64,000 nucleotides of DNA from assembly GCA_958436045.1 (NCBI GenBank), contig CAUBIP010000002.1, positions 1 through 64,000 on the forward strand. The letters run 5' to 3'. Positions 54,748 to 62,561 of this stretch are shown here, one piece after another. Positions within the stretch are counted from its first letter, which is position 1, and the number at the start of each line of letters is the position of its first letter. The stretch is from an uncultured Oscillospiraceae bacterium. Its GTDB lineage: Bacteria; Bacillota; Clostridia; Oscillospirales; Oscillospiraceae. Made by a program: the position numbers and the translations under genes. The notes under the pieces are model-generated. The model worked only from the letters and a program-made list of their open reading frames with translations, made no database searches and was not told the origin of the DNA.

Positions 54748-56142
54748 ATGGCAAAGACGCTGCTCCGAAACGCCCGGGCAATTGTCAGCTGCGACGAACG
54801 CGACCGGGTCTATGAACACTGCGATCTTCTGATCGAAGGCCAAGAGATCCTTGAGATCGCCCCGCATATCTCCTGCGAAAGTGCCCAGGTCATCGACGCC
54901 GCCGGTAAGCTGATCTACCCGGGCCTTGTCAATACGCACCACCATTTTTTCCAGACCTTTATCCGCAACCTGACCACCATCGACTACCCGAATATGACCG
55001 TCCTGGAATGGCTGGACGTCTTTTTCCAGGCTGTCCGCTATGTCGACAGTGATGTCATGTACTATTCCGCCCTGACCGCCATGGCAGACCTGGTCAAGCA
55101 CGGCTGCACCACCGCCTTTGACCACCAATACTGCTTCAATGCCCGCACTGGCAAGGCGTCGATCGACCGGCAGATGGAGGCAGCTCAGCAGATCGGCATC
55201 CGCTATCATGCCGGACGCGCAACGAACACCCGTCCCATGTCCGACGGCAGCCCCATTCCTGACGATATCCGTGAGGACACCGAGACCTTTATCGCCCACA
55301 CCCGCACGCTCATCGAAAAATACCATGACGCAAGCCCCTTCTCCATGCGGCAGATCGTCATTGCCCCCTGCCAGCCCATGAACTGCGCCGCAGACTGTTT
55401 CACCGCCTCCGTTGCCCTGGCCAAGGAGACCGGCTGCCGCCTGCACACCCACCTGGGGGAGGGCGAAAACGAATTTATGCAGGCCCGCTATGGGATGCGC
55501 ACCCTGGAATGGTGCCGCTGTCTGGGCTTTTTGGGTGAAAATGTCTGGTTTGCCCACTGCTGGGAGCTGACGCCGGAGGAATACAAAATAATTGGCGATT
55601 ATGGTGCGGGCGTCTCCCACTGCCCCGCACCGGCCATCCTTAGCGGCTTCCCGATCCTGCCCATGAAGCAGATGCTGCGTGACGGGGTCTGCCTCAGCCT
55701 GGGCTGCGATGGCTCGGCCACCAACGACTCGTCCAACCTCCTCGACTCCATCCGCACCGCCTATTATATGCAGTGCTATTTCGGCAAGGAGCGGGGCGGC
55801 GCAGTCACCGCGTATGATATTCTAAAAATTGCCACCGCAGGCGGCGCAAAGACCCTGGGCCGCAGCGACTTGGGCTCCCTGGCCCCCGGCAAAGCCGCAG
55901 ACCTGTTTATGATCGACGGGACAACGCTGGAGCTTGTCGGCGCGACCCACGACCCCAAAAATCTCATCGGCCGCGTCGGCCTGACTGGCAATGTCGCCAT
56001 GACGATGATCGGTGGCAAAATCGTCTTTGACGGTGTCAAGCTCACCGGCATTGATGAGCGCCGCCTGGCTGTTGAGGCAGACAGAGCTCACGAAAGCGCC
56101 CTGCGCTCCCAGTGCCCAGTTTTTCAGAAAGCCGGGGGCTGA
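54748..56142 (+). CDS. Amidohydrolase, 8-oxoguanine deaminase-like
   Basis: A 464-residue metal-dependent amidohydrolase of the ATZ/TRZ/8-oxoguanine deaminase group. Metal and catalytic sites: YPGLVNTHHHFFQTFIRN, LHTHLGEGENE, WFAHCWEL and LGCDGSATNDSSN. The LVNTHHH pattern and HxGE-type site fit 8-oxoguanine deaminase or related aminohydrolases acting on purines, pterins or triazines. It starts at ATG 54748 after GAGGAAG. A MerR regulator follows three bases on, so substrate-responsive control is likely. Substrate assigned by similarity only. Confidence 0.82.
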   Translation: MAKTLLRNARAIVSCDERDRVYEHCDLLIEGQEILEIAPHISCESAQVIDAAGKLIYPGLVNTHHHFFQTFIRNLTTIDYPNMTVLEWLDVFFQAVRYVDSDVMYYSALTAMADLVKHGCTTAFDHQYCFNARTGKASIDRQMEAAQQIGIRYHAGRATNTRPMSDGSPIPDDIREDTETFIAHTRTLIEKYHDASPFSMRQIVIAPCQPMNCAADCFTASVALAKETGCRLHTHLGEGENEFMQARYGMRTLEWCRCLGFLGENVWFAHCWELTPEEYKIIGDYGAGVSHCPAPAILSGFPILPMKQMLRDGVCLSLGCDGSATNDSSNLLDSIRTAYYMQCYFGKERGGAVTAYDILKIATAGGAKTLGRSDLGSLAPGKAADLFMIDGTTLELVGATHDPKNLIGRVGLTGNVAMTMIGGKIVFDGVKLTGIDERRLAVEADRAHESALRSQCPVFQKAGG

Positions 56143-56145
56143 GCC

Positions 56146-56916
56146 ATGCGGGAATACCTGAATGTCGGGCAGATGAGCGCGCTGTTCCATCTCAACAAGC
56201 AGACGCTGCAATACTACGACCGAGAGAAAATTTTCTCCCCGGCCTATCGCAATCCGGAGAACAACTACCGCATGTACCGCTTCGACCAGGTCTACGGCCT
56301 GGCCCTCATCTGCTATCTGCGAAAACTGGGCTTTTCCATCGCCCAGGTCAAGAAGTATCTCGATCTGCACGACCGCAGCAGTGCGATCCAGGAGCTGAAA
56401 ATGCAGTCGGCACTCCTACAGCAGCAATGCCAGAAAATGCTGGCCATGGATGAGGTTCTGCAGCGCAAGCTCCAATATGTTGAGCAGCAGCTCGAGCAGA
56501 TGGCGTTGGGTCAGGCTTCGATCCAGACGCTGCCGGAGCGAAAATACATCCCCCTGGGGGAGGAGGCAACGCTATACCAAAACGAGATCTTCTATTTTTA
56601 CCCGACCATCGCCTTTGTCCAGGATGCGCCGTCAGGCCAACCCCGGATCTCCTTCGGCGCTTATCTGGAGCCCTCCCAGTCCGTCCCGGTGCGTTATCTG
56701 AAACAGGTCGAGACACTGCCCGCCATGCAGATGCTCTGCGCCCACTTCCGGGGCACGTATCCCGATGCCATCGACTTTGGCTGCCAGCTCCGCCTCGCCC
56801 ATCCCGAGCTGCCACTGTCCGACGATGCGCTGCATTTCAATATCGTCGACCAATTTATTGAAACGGCACAGGAGAATTATATTACAGAAATTCAGATTCC
56901 CATTCTAGACGCTTGA
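56146..56916 (+). CDS. MerR-family transcriptional regulator
   Basis: A 256-residue regulator. The N-terminal winged helix has VGQMSALFHLNKQTLQYYDR and YRMYRFDQVYGLALICYLRK, followed by a coiled coil (about 80-125) and a C-terminal effector-binding domain of the GyrI/BmrR kind (about 130-256, ISFGAYLEPSQSVPVRYL). Cotranscribed with the deaminase gene. The operon promoter has the 19-bp spacer expected for its own activation. A second similar promoter lies just downstream on the other strand. Confidence 0.9.
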   Translation: MREYLNVGQMSALFHLNKQTLQYYDREKIFSPAYRNPENNYRMYRFDQVYGLALICYLRKLGFSIAQVKKYLDLHDRSSAIQELKMQSALLQQQCQKMLAMDEVLQRKLQYVEQQLEQMALGQASIQTLPERKYIPLGEEATLYQNEIFYFYPTIAFVQDAPSGQPRISFGAYLEPSQSVPVRYLKQVETLPAMQMLCAHFRGTYPDAIDFGCQLRLAHPELPLSDDALHFNIVDQFIETAQENYITEIQIPILDA

Positions 56917-57001
56917 CCGCACTGGCTGCCCCGGCCCAAGCCCTGCCGTTCTGCACGCGCAGGCCCTGGGCCGGGCGCTTTTTGCCGCGATGGCATAATA
57001 G

Positions 57002-57037
57002 AAAAAGGGCGCGCTGCAGCGAGTCTGCAGCGCGCCC
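57002..57037 (-). terminator. Strong leftward terminator
   Basis: GGGCGCGCTGCAG pairs exactly with CTGCAGCGCGCCC around a 5-base loop, then TTTTT on the minus strand. It ends the transcript from the promoter at 57410-57440. Confidence 0.88.
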
Positions 57038-57075
57038 AGATGCGGAGAAGCACCAGCCTGACCGGTCGCCCGCCC

Positions 57076-57258
57076 CTATTCGGGCATCCAGTGGACCGGT
57101 GCGGCAGCCCGGTGTGAGCGGGAAACCGGGCCGCAGGCGGCATCGCCGCCAAAGGAGATTGGGAGAACACAGGAAGCAAGCCTGTCATAAGCTGCCAATC
57201 GCATTGCGCAAAAAGTGCAATGTCCAGGAAGAACAAACATGATCCGCGCGTCTGACAT
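57076..57258 (-). CDS. Possible small protein in the MerR-controlled minus-strand transcript (60 aa)
   Basis: A 60-codon frame starting MSDARIMFVLPGHCTFCAMR, with a CTFC pair, lies between the MerR-type promoter and the leftward terminator. The ribosome site is only GGGTGAG. The same frame is open upstream (HKWEALPRLPYRWGS...) up to one TGA at 57265-57267, so this may be a decayed longer gene or a chance frame in GC-rich DNA. No family recognised. Confidence 0.22.
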   Translation of the reverse strand: MSDARIMFVLPGHCTFCAMRLAAYDRLASCVLPISFGGDAACGPVSRSHRAAAPVHWMPE

Positions 57259-57409
57259 GCGCTCTCACCCGCCGCCAAAGTCTCCGTGCCTTTGTAGGCC
57301 AAAGCGGAACCAGGGGGTGCTGCCCCACCGGTACGGCAGCCTCGGCAGCGCCTCCCATTTATGCGCCGCTCTGATTCGCCGTTTTCCGTTTTGCTTGGCT
57401 TCTATCTGC

Positions 57410-57440
57410 AGTGTACTGCATATACCAACTATATTGTCAA
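57410..57440 (-). promoter_or_regulatory. Second MerR-type promoter (leftward)
   Basis: TTGACA, a 19-bp spacer and TACACT on the minus strand. The spacer contains TATAGT-TGG-TATATG, matching the spacer of the deaminase-merR promoter in core and position. It drives an unknown transcript that ends at 57002. Confidence 0.68.
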
Positions 57441-57491
57441 CCCCTTTCTCGGTTATTTTTACGTCAAAACAAGATAATACCCGTTTTCGAT

Positions 57492-57520
57492 TGGACAAAT
57501 TCACGAAGCTATGGTAAAAT
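57492..57520 (+). promoter_or_regulatory. Promoter of ade
   Basis: TGGACA, a 17-bp spacer and TAAAAT, 38 bases before the start codon. Confidence 0.75.
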
Positions 57521-57558
57521 CGAGCCATCAAACTACAAAGGAAAGGGCGGCATTTTTT

Positions 57559-59292
57559 ATGGCACAGCAGGAAAGCTACGTCGGCAAGATCAATCGAAAG
57601 CTTGCAAACAAGCGCCGGATCATTGAAGCAGCCTCCGGGCGGGAAAAAGCGGATCTGGTCCTGAAAAACGCAACGTATGTCAACGTATTCTCCAACGAAC
57701 TATGCACGGCAAATATCGCCTGCGCCAATGGGCTGATCGTCGGCATCGGCGACTATGCCGGGGAGCAGGAGTTGGACCTCACCGGTAAGATCGTCTGCCC
57801 CGGGTTTCTGGATGCCCACATCCACCTGGAGAGCAGCATGGTTTCCCCGACAGAATTTGTCAAAGCCGTCCTGCCCCACGGGACGACGACCGTCGTCACA
57901 GATCCCCACGAGATCACCAACGTCATGGGGACAGACGGTATCGAGTATATGCTCCAGGCAACAGAGGGCCTGCCGGTGGATGTGCGGTTCATGCTGCCCT
58001 CCTGCGTCCCGGCCACGCCGATGGACGAAGCCGGGGCGACGCTGGACTACCGGACCATCGACATGTTCTATGACTATCCCCGTGTCCAGGGCCTGGCGGA
58101 GATGATGAATTACATCGGCGTCATCCGGGGTGATGAGGAGGTCATCAAAAAGATCGTCGCCGCCCAGGCACATCATAAAAAGATCGACGGCCATGCCCCG
58201 GGCCTGACCAGCAAGGAGCTGGATACCTATATCGCCGCCGGTGTCTACTCCGACCACGAGTGCGCCACCCTGGACGACGCGCTGCGGAAGCTCCAGCGGG
58301 GCCAGTTTATCATGATCCGCGAGGGCACTGCCGCCCGGAATCTCGAGGCGCTGGCGCCGCTGCTCAACTGGAAATACCATGAGCGCTGCATGTTCTGCTG
58401 CGACGACCGGCACCCCAATGATCTCCTTTCCAAGGGCCATATCGACGATATCATCCGCCAAGCCATCAACCGCTACGGCGTCGACCCGATCATCGCCGTC
58501 AAGGCTGCCTGCCATCACGCGGCCCGCTACTTCCTGCTCAATAACCGGGGTGCCATCGCCCCCGGCTACCTGGCAGACCTGGTCGTCGTGGATAATTTCC
58601 AGGATTTCCAGGTTGAAAAGGTCTTTAAAAAGGGAAAATTGATGTTCGACGGCCAGCAGGTCGCCCCGTTCGATCCCCCGCAGATCGACCCGCACCTGGT
58701 CGCCCAGGCGCACCACACGTTCCGCGTCGCCCCCCTCACGGCGGACGACTTTGCAACCCCGCGCCAGCGTGCCATGCTCGGCATGGTCCCCGGTGAGATC
58801 ATCACGACAGACAACGGCTATGCCGACCATATCGACCCCGCGCAGGATATTCTGAAGATCGCCGTCATCGAGCGCCACAAGGGCACCGGGCACATCGGCC
58901 TGGGCTATTTGCAGGGCTACGGCCTGAAATCCGGCGCGGTGGCGACCTCAGTCTCCCACGACAGCCATAATATCATCGTCGTCGGCGCAAACGAGGCGGA
59001 TATGGCCTTTGCCGCCAACCAGGTCGTCGCATCCGGCGGCGGCATCGTCGTGGCGGACGGAGGCCGCATCACCGGCCAGGTCGTGCTGGAGATCGCAGGG
59101 CTGATGAGTGAGGGCAGCCTGCCCCAGGTCAACGCGCGGCTGGAGCAGGCGAAGGCCGCCGCTTTCCGCCAAGGCGTCAACACCGGGATCGACCCGTTTA
59201 TGACGCTCTCGTTCATGTCCCTGCCGGTCATTCCCCAGCTGCGGCTGACGACCCGGGGCGTGATCGACGTGGCAACGCAGCAATATCTGTGA
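57559..59292 (+). CDS. ade: Adenine deaminase
   Basis: A 577-residue amidohydrolase converting adenine to hypoxanthine. It has the Ade motifs CPGFLDAHIHLESSMVSP, GTTTVVTDPHEITNVMG, GHAPGLTSKELDTYIAAG, SDHECATLDDA, REGTAARN and the typical C-terminal domain (HDSHNIIVVGANEADMAFA). Start chosen at ATG 57559 after AAAGGGCGG. With purA-purB and the deaminase at 54748 it forms part of the purine salvage set here. Monocistronic as far as the sequence shows. Confidence 0.96.
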   Translation: MAQQESYVGKINRKLANKRRIIEAASGREKADLVLKNATYVNVFSNELCTANIACANGLIVGIGDYAGEQELDLTGKIVCPGFLDAHIHLESSMVSPTEFVKAVLPHGTTTVVTDPHEITNVMGTDGIEYMLQATEGLPVDVRFMLPSCVPATPMDEAGATLDYRTIDMFYDYPRVQGLAEMMNYIGVIRGDEEVIKKIVAAQAHHKKIDGHAPGLTSKELDTYIAAGVYSDHECATLDDALRKLQRGQFIMIREGTAARNLEALAPLLNWKYHERCMFCCDDRHPNDLLSKGHIDDIIRQAINRYGVDPIIAVKAACHHAARYFLLNNRGAIAPGYLADLVVVDNFQDFQVEKVFKKGKLMFDGQQVAPFDPPQIDPHLVAQAHHTFRVAPLTADDFATPRQRAMLGMVPGEIITTDNGYADHIDPAQDILKIAVIERHKGTGHIGLGYLQGYGLKSGAVATSVSHDSHNIIVVGANEADMAFAANQVVASGGGIVVADGGRITGQVVLEIAGLMSEGSLPQVNARLEQAKAAAFRQGVNTGIDPFMTLSFMSLPVIPQLRLTTRGVIDVATQQYL

Positions 59293-59301
59293 CGCAGGCG
59301 C

Positions 59302-59330
59302 TTTACAAAGGGCGGAAATCCCGGTATAAT
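59302..59330 (+). promoter_or_regulatory. Promoter of lepA-hemW
   Basis: TTTACA, a 17-bp spacer and TATAAT. Confidence 0.85.
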
Positions 59331-59377
59331 GGAAAAAACAAGAATTCGGCGCGCCTTGCGCCTATGAGGTGAACCAC

Positions 59378-61183
59378 TTGACAGATCGCGCAAAAATCAG
59401 AAATTTTTCGATCATTGCCCATATTGATCACGGCAAATCCACCCTGGCGGACCGCCTGCTGGAGGAGTGCAATACCATCGACAAGCGGGAAATGGAGGAC
59501 CAGATCCTGGACTCCATGGACCTGGAGCGGGAGCGCGGCATCACGATCAAAGCCCGCGCCGTCCGCCTGCAGTACCAGGCCGACGACGGCGAGACCTATA
59601 TCCTGAACCTGATCGACACGCCGGGCCACGTGGACTTCAACTACGAGGTCTCCCGGAGCCTGACAGCCTGCGAGGGCGCGGTCCTTGTCGTGGACGCCTC
59701 CCAGGGCGTCGAGGCCCAGACGCTGGCCAACACGTATCTGGCCATCGACAACGACCTGGAGGTCCTGCCGGTCATCAACAAGATTGACCTGCCCGCTGCC
59801 CGGCCCCAGGAGGTCAAGCAGGAGGTAGAGGATATCATCGGCATCCCCGCCATGGACGCGCCGGAAATCTCCGCCAAAAATGGGATCAATATTCACGCTG
59901 TGCTGGAAATGATCGTGCACGGCGTCCCCGCCCCCCAGGGCGACCCGGCTGCGCCGCTGCAGGCGCTGATCTTTGACAGCCAGTACGACTCCTACCGGGG
60001 CGTCGTCGTCTATCTGCGCGTCATGAACGGTACGATGCGGCCGGGCATGGAGGTTCGGATGATGGGCACCGGCGCAGTCTATAAGATCGTCGAGGTCGGC
60101 TATCTCAGCCCCCGGGGCATGATCGCCGCGCCGGAGCTGGGTGCCGGTGAGGTCGGCTATCTGACGGCCTCCATCAAGACGATCTCCGACACCCGGGTCG
60201 GCGATACCGTCACGGGCCTGGAAAACCCGGCGGCCGAAGCGCTGCCCGGCTATAAAACCGTCCAGCCCATGGTCTTCTCCGGCGTCTACCCCGCCGACGG
60301 CTCCAAATACGACGACCTGCGGGATGCGCTGGAAAAGCTGAAGCTGAACGACGCCTCCATGAGCTATGAGCAGGAAAATTCCATTGCCCTGGGCTTTGGC
60401 TTCCGCTGCGGCTTTTTGGGGCTGCTCCATATGGAGATCATCATGGAGCGCCTGGAGCGGGAGTTTAACCTCGACCTGATCACGACAGCGCCGAACGTCG
60501 TCTACCGCGTAACGAAGACCGACGGCACAACCGTCGAGGTCTACACGCCGCTGAACTACCCCGATCCGGCGGAGATCCAAGAGGCGCAGGAGCCGTTTGT
60601 CAAGGCCAGCATCATCACACCGCCGGAGTACGTCGGCAATATCATGGAGCTGTGCCAGCAGCGCCGGGGTGAGTACCAGGATATGACCTATCTCGACCAG
60701 AGCCGCGTTGAGCTGCACTATCTCATGCCCCTCAACGAGATCATCTACGATTTCTTCGACTCCCTCAAATCCCGCACCCGGGGCTACGGCTCTCTGGACT
60801 ATGAGCTCTACGGCTACCGGACCAGCAAGCTGGTCAAGCTGGATATTCTGCTCAACGGCGATGTTATCGACGCGCTGTCCTTCATCCTCTTTGCCGACAG
60901 TGCCTACGCCCGTGCCCGGAAGATCTGCGAAAAGCTGAAGGAGAACATCCCCCGCCAGATGTTTGAGATTCCGGTGCAGGCCGCCGTGGGCGGCAAGATC
61001 ATCGCCCGAGAGACCATCAAAGCCCTCCGCAAGGACGTCCTGGCCAAGTGCTACGGTGGTGACGTTACCCGGAAGAAGAAGCTGCTGGAAAAGCAGAAGG
61101 AGGGCAAAAAACGGATGCGCAGCTTTGGCACCGTCTCCGTCCCCAGCGAGGCCTTTATGGCCGTGCTGAAAATGGACGACTAA
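59378..61183 (+). CDS. lepA: Elongation factor 4
   Basis: A 601-residue translational GTPase. G motifs: [21 protein letters not shown] and NKIDLP; domains follow the EF-G order and end with the LepA-specific C-terminal region ([20 protein letters not shown]). Start chosen at TTG 59378, six bases after GAGGTG, giving [10 protein letters not shown] as in homologues; a GTG nine bases earlier overlaps the ribosome site. hemW follows 32 bases on, the usual Firmicutes order. Confidence 0.96.
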   Translation: MTDRAKIRNFSIIAHIDHGKSTLADRLLEECNTIDKREMEDQILDSMDLERERGITIKARAVRLQYQADDGETYILNLIDTPGHVDFNYEVSRSLTACEGAVLVVDASQGVEAQTLANTYLAIDNDLEVLPVINKIDLPAARPQEVKQEVEDIIGIPAMDAPEISAKNGINIHAVLEMIVHGVPAPQGDPAAPLQALIFDSQYDSYRGVVVYLRVMNGTMRPGMEVRMMGTGAVYKIVEVGYLSPRGMIAAPELGAGEVGYLTASIKTISDTRVGDTVTGLENPAAEALPGYKTVQPMVFSGVYPADGSKYDDLRDALEKLKLNDASMSYEQENSIALGFGFRCGFLGLLHMEIIMERLEREFNLDLITTAPNVVYRVTKTDGTTVEVYTPLNYPDPAEIQEAQEPFVKASIITPPEYVGNIMELCQQRRGEYQDMTYLDQSRVELHYLMPLNEIIYDFFDSLKSRTRGYGSLDYELYGYRTSKLVKLDILLNGDVIDALSFILFADSAYARARKICEKLKENIPRQMFEIPVQAAVGGKIIARETIKALRKDVLAKCYGGDVTRKKKLLEKQKEGKKRMRSFGTVSVPSEAFMAVLKMDD

Positions 61184-61215
61184 GCCCGCACCCATCGCGA
61201 AAGGAAGAACAACGC

Positions 61216-62427
61216 ATGGCCTTTAACTTTAAAATGCCATATGAAAAAAAAGTCCTGCCCCAGCGGGAATTGGGCATTTATATTCACATTCCCTTCTGCC
61301 GCAGCAAATGCCAGTACTGCGACTTCTACTCCCTGGGCGGCAGCCGGGAAAAGGCCGTGACAGACCGGTATCTGCAGGCGCTGACGAGCCATTTCAAAGA
61401 GACGGGCGCTAGGGCCACCGGGTACGTTGTCGATACCGTCTATTTTGGCGGCGGCACCCCCAGCTTTTTCGGCGCGGCGGGATTGATCCGCATTTTCAAC
61501 GAGCTCCAGCGGCGCTTTGAGATTTCGCCGGACGCGGAGGTCACCTTCGAAGCCAATCCCGACAGCGTCTCCCCCGCGCTGCTGCAGGCGCTGCACAACG
61601 AGGGTTTTAACCGCATAAGCCTGGGCGTCCAGAACGATGAGGACGATGTCCTCAAAAAGCTGGGCCGCCCGCATACCTACGCCCAGGCCATCCACGCTGT
61701 GGAGCAGGCCCGGGCCGCGGGGTTTGAAAATCTCTCCATCGACCTGATGTACGGCCTGCCCAACCAGACGCTGCCCCAGTGGCAGCAGACACTCTGCCAT
61801 GTGATGGACCTGGAGCCGGACCATGTCTCCTGCTACGGCCTGAAGGTCGAGCCGGGCACGCCCCTCTGGGAGTATAAGGACTGCGTCAATATCCCCGACG
61901 GAGACACTCAGGCGGATATGTACCTCTACACCTGTGACAAGCTGGATGAGCTGGGGTTCCACCAGTATGAGATCTCCAACTTTTCCCGCCTTGGCTTCGC
62001 CTCCCGGCACAATCTGAAATATTGGACCGGCGGAGAATACCTGGGCTTCGGCCCCTCAGCTGCCTCGGATTTCGCCGGCAAGCGCTTTACCATTGCCCGG
62101 GATCTTACCGCCTACTGTGACGGCATTCTGACCGGCGGCGCAATCCTGAGTGAATGCGAGGAGATCCCCAGCCGTGAGCGGGCCGGGGAGTACCTGATGC
62201 TGCGTCTGCGGACGGTACAGGGCATTGATTCAGAAGAATATGTCCGCAGCTTCTTGCTGCCGTTCCGCCCGCTGGACCAGATCCTGCAAAAATGCAAGGA
62301 AATGGGCCTTGCCAAGCAGGAGGACACCCGTTGGCACCTGACCCCCAAGGGCATGCTCGTCTCCAACAGCATTCTGACTGAGCTGCTGCTGGCCCAGGAG
62401 CACTCCACGCCGCTGGCACGGCGGTAA
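61216..62427 (+). CDS. hemW: Heme chaperone HemW
   Basis: A 403-residue radical-SAM protein. IHIPFCRSKCQYCDFYS holds the CxxxCxxC cluster site, YFGGGTPS and ISLGVQN the SAM-binding strands, and SIDLMYGLPNQT the family core. It is of the HemW type (heme delivery) rather than the coproporphyrinogen dehydrogenase HemN, judged by the cluster motif lacking a fourth Cys and by the link to lepA. AAAGGAAG precedes the ATG. Confidence 0.93.
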   Translation: MAFNFKMPYEKKVLPQRELGIYIHIPFCRSKCQYCDFYSLGGSREKAVTDRYLQALTSHFKETGARATGYVVDTVYFGGGTPSFFGAAGLIRIFNELQRRFEISPDAEVTFEANPDSVSPALLQALHNEGFNRISLGVQNDEDDVLKKLGRPHTYAQAIHAVEQARAAGFENLSIDLMYGLPNQTLPQWQQTLCHVMDLEPDHVSCYGLKVEPGTPLWEYKDCVNIPDGDTQADMYLYTCDKLDELGFHQYEISNFSRLGFASRHNLKYWTGGEYLGFGPSAASDFAGKRFTIARDLTAYCDGILTGGAILSECEEIPSRERAGEYLMLRLRTVQGIDSEEYVRSFLLPFRPLDQILQKCKEMGLAKQEDTRWHLTPKGMLVSNSILTELLLAQEHSTPLARR

Positions 62428-62444
62428 AACAACAAAAAAATAGA

Positions 62445-62482
62445 CGGCCATACCGGTACTCCGCCCGGTATGGCCGCTTTTA
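62445..62482 (+). terminator. Terminator after hemW
   Basis: CGGCCATACCGG pairs with CCGGTATGGCCG, then CTTTT. Confidence 0.88.
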
Positions 62483-62497
62483 TAGATTATACAGACG

Positions 62498-62533
62498 AAA
62501 AGGCATGGCCGTTTTGGAACGGCTATGCCTTTT
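62498..62533. terminator. Second terminator between hemW and the GltD-like gene
   Basis: AAAAGGCATGGCCGTT pairs with AACGGCTATGCCTTTT (one G-U pair). It can work on both strands and serves the convergent GltD-like gene. Confidence 0.88.
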
Positions 62534-62561
62534 ACGATTCATTTTTCGGGGTTTTGATCGC

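Larger units (their letters stand above)
56917..57558. other. 642-bp intergenic region with a minus-strand transcription unit
   Basis: It holds a rightward promoter for ade (57492-57520), a leftward MerR-type promoter (57410-57440), a GC-rich stretch with several hairpins (for example AGCCCGGTGTG...GGGAAACCGGG near 57107-57130), a possible 60-codon minus-strand gene and a strong leftward terminator (57002-57037). I compared the region by eye with T-box, SRP RNA, tmRNA, 6S, cobalamin, TPP and SAM elements and found no convincing match. Confidence 0.6.

Noticed and set aside
57040..57400. SRP RNA, tmRNA, T-box or second cobalamin riboswitch
   Set aside because: Isolated short resemblances only (for example CCGGTGTGAGC); the diagnostic segments of each family are missing.
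57700..58893. Minus-strand open frame of 397 codons opposite ade
   Set aside because: Shadow of adenine deaminase; no recognisable protein features.
59303..61195. Long open frame of 630 codons on the minus strand opposite lepA
   Set aside because: It is an antisense shadow of a GC-rich gene; lepA on the plus strand has every GTPase motif.
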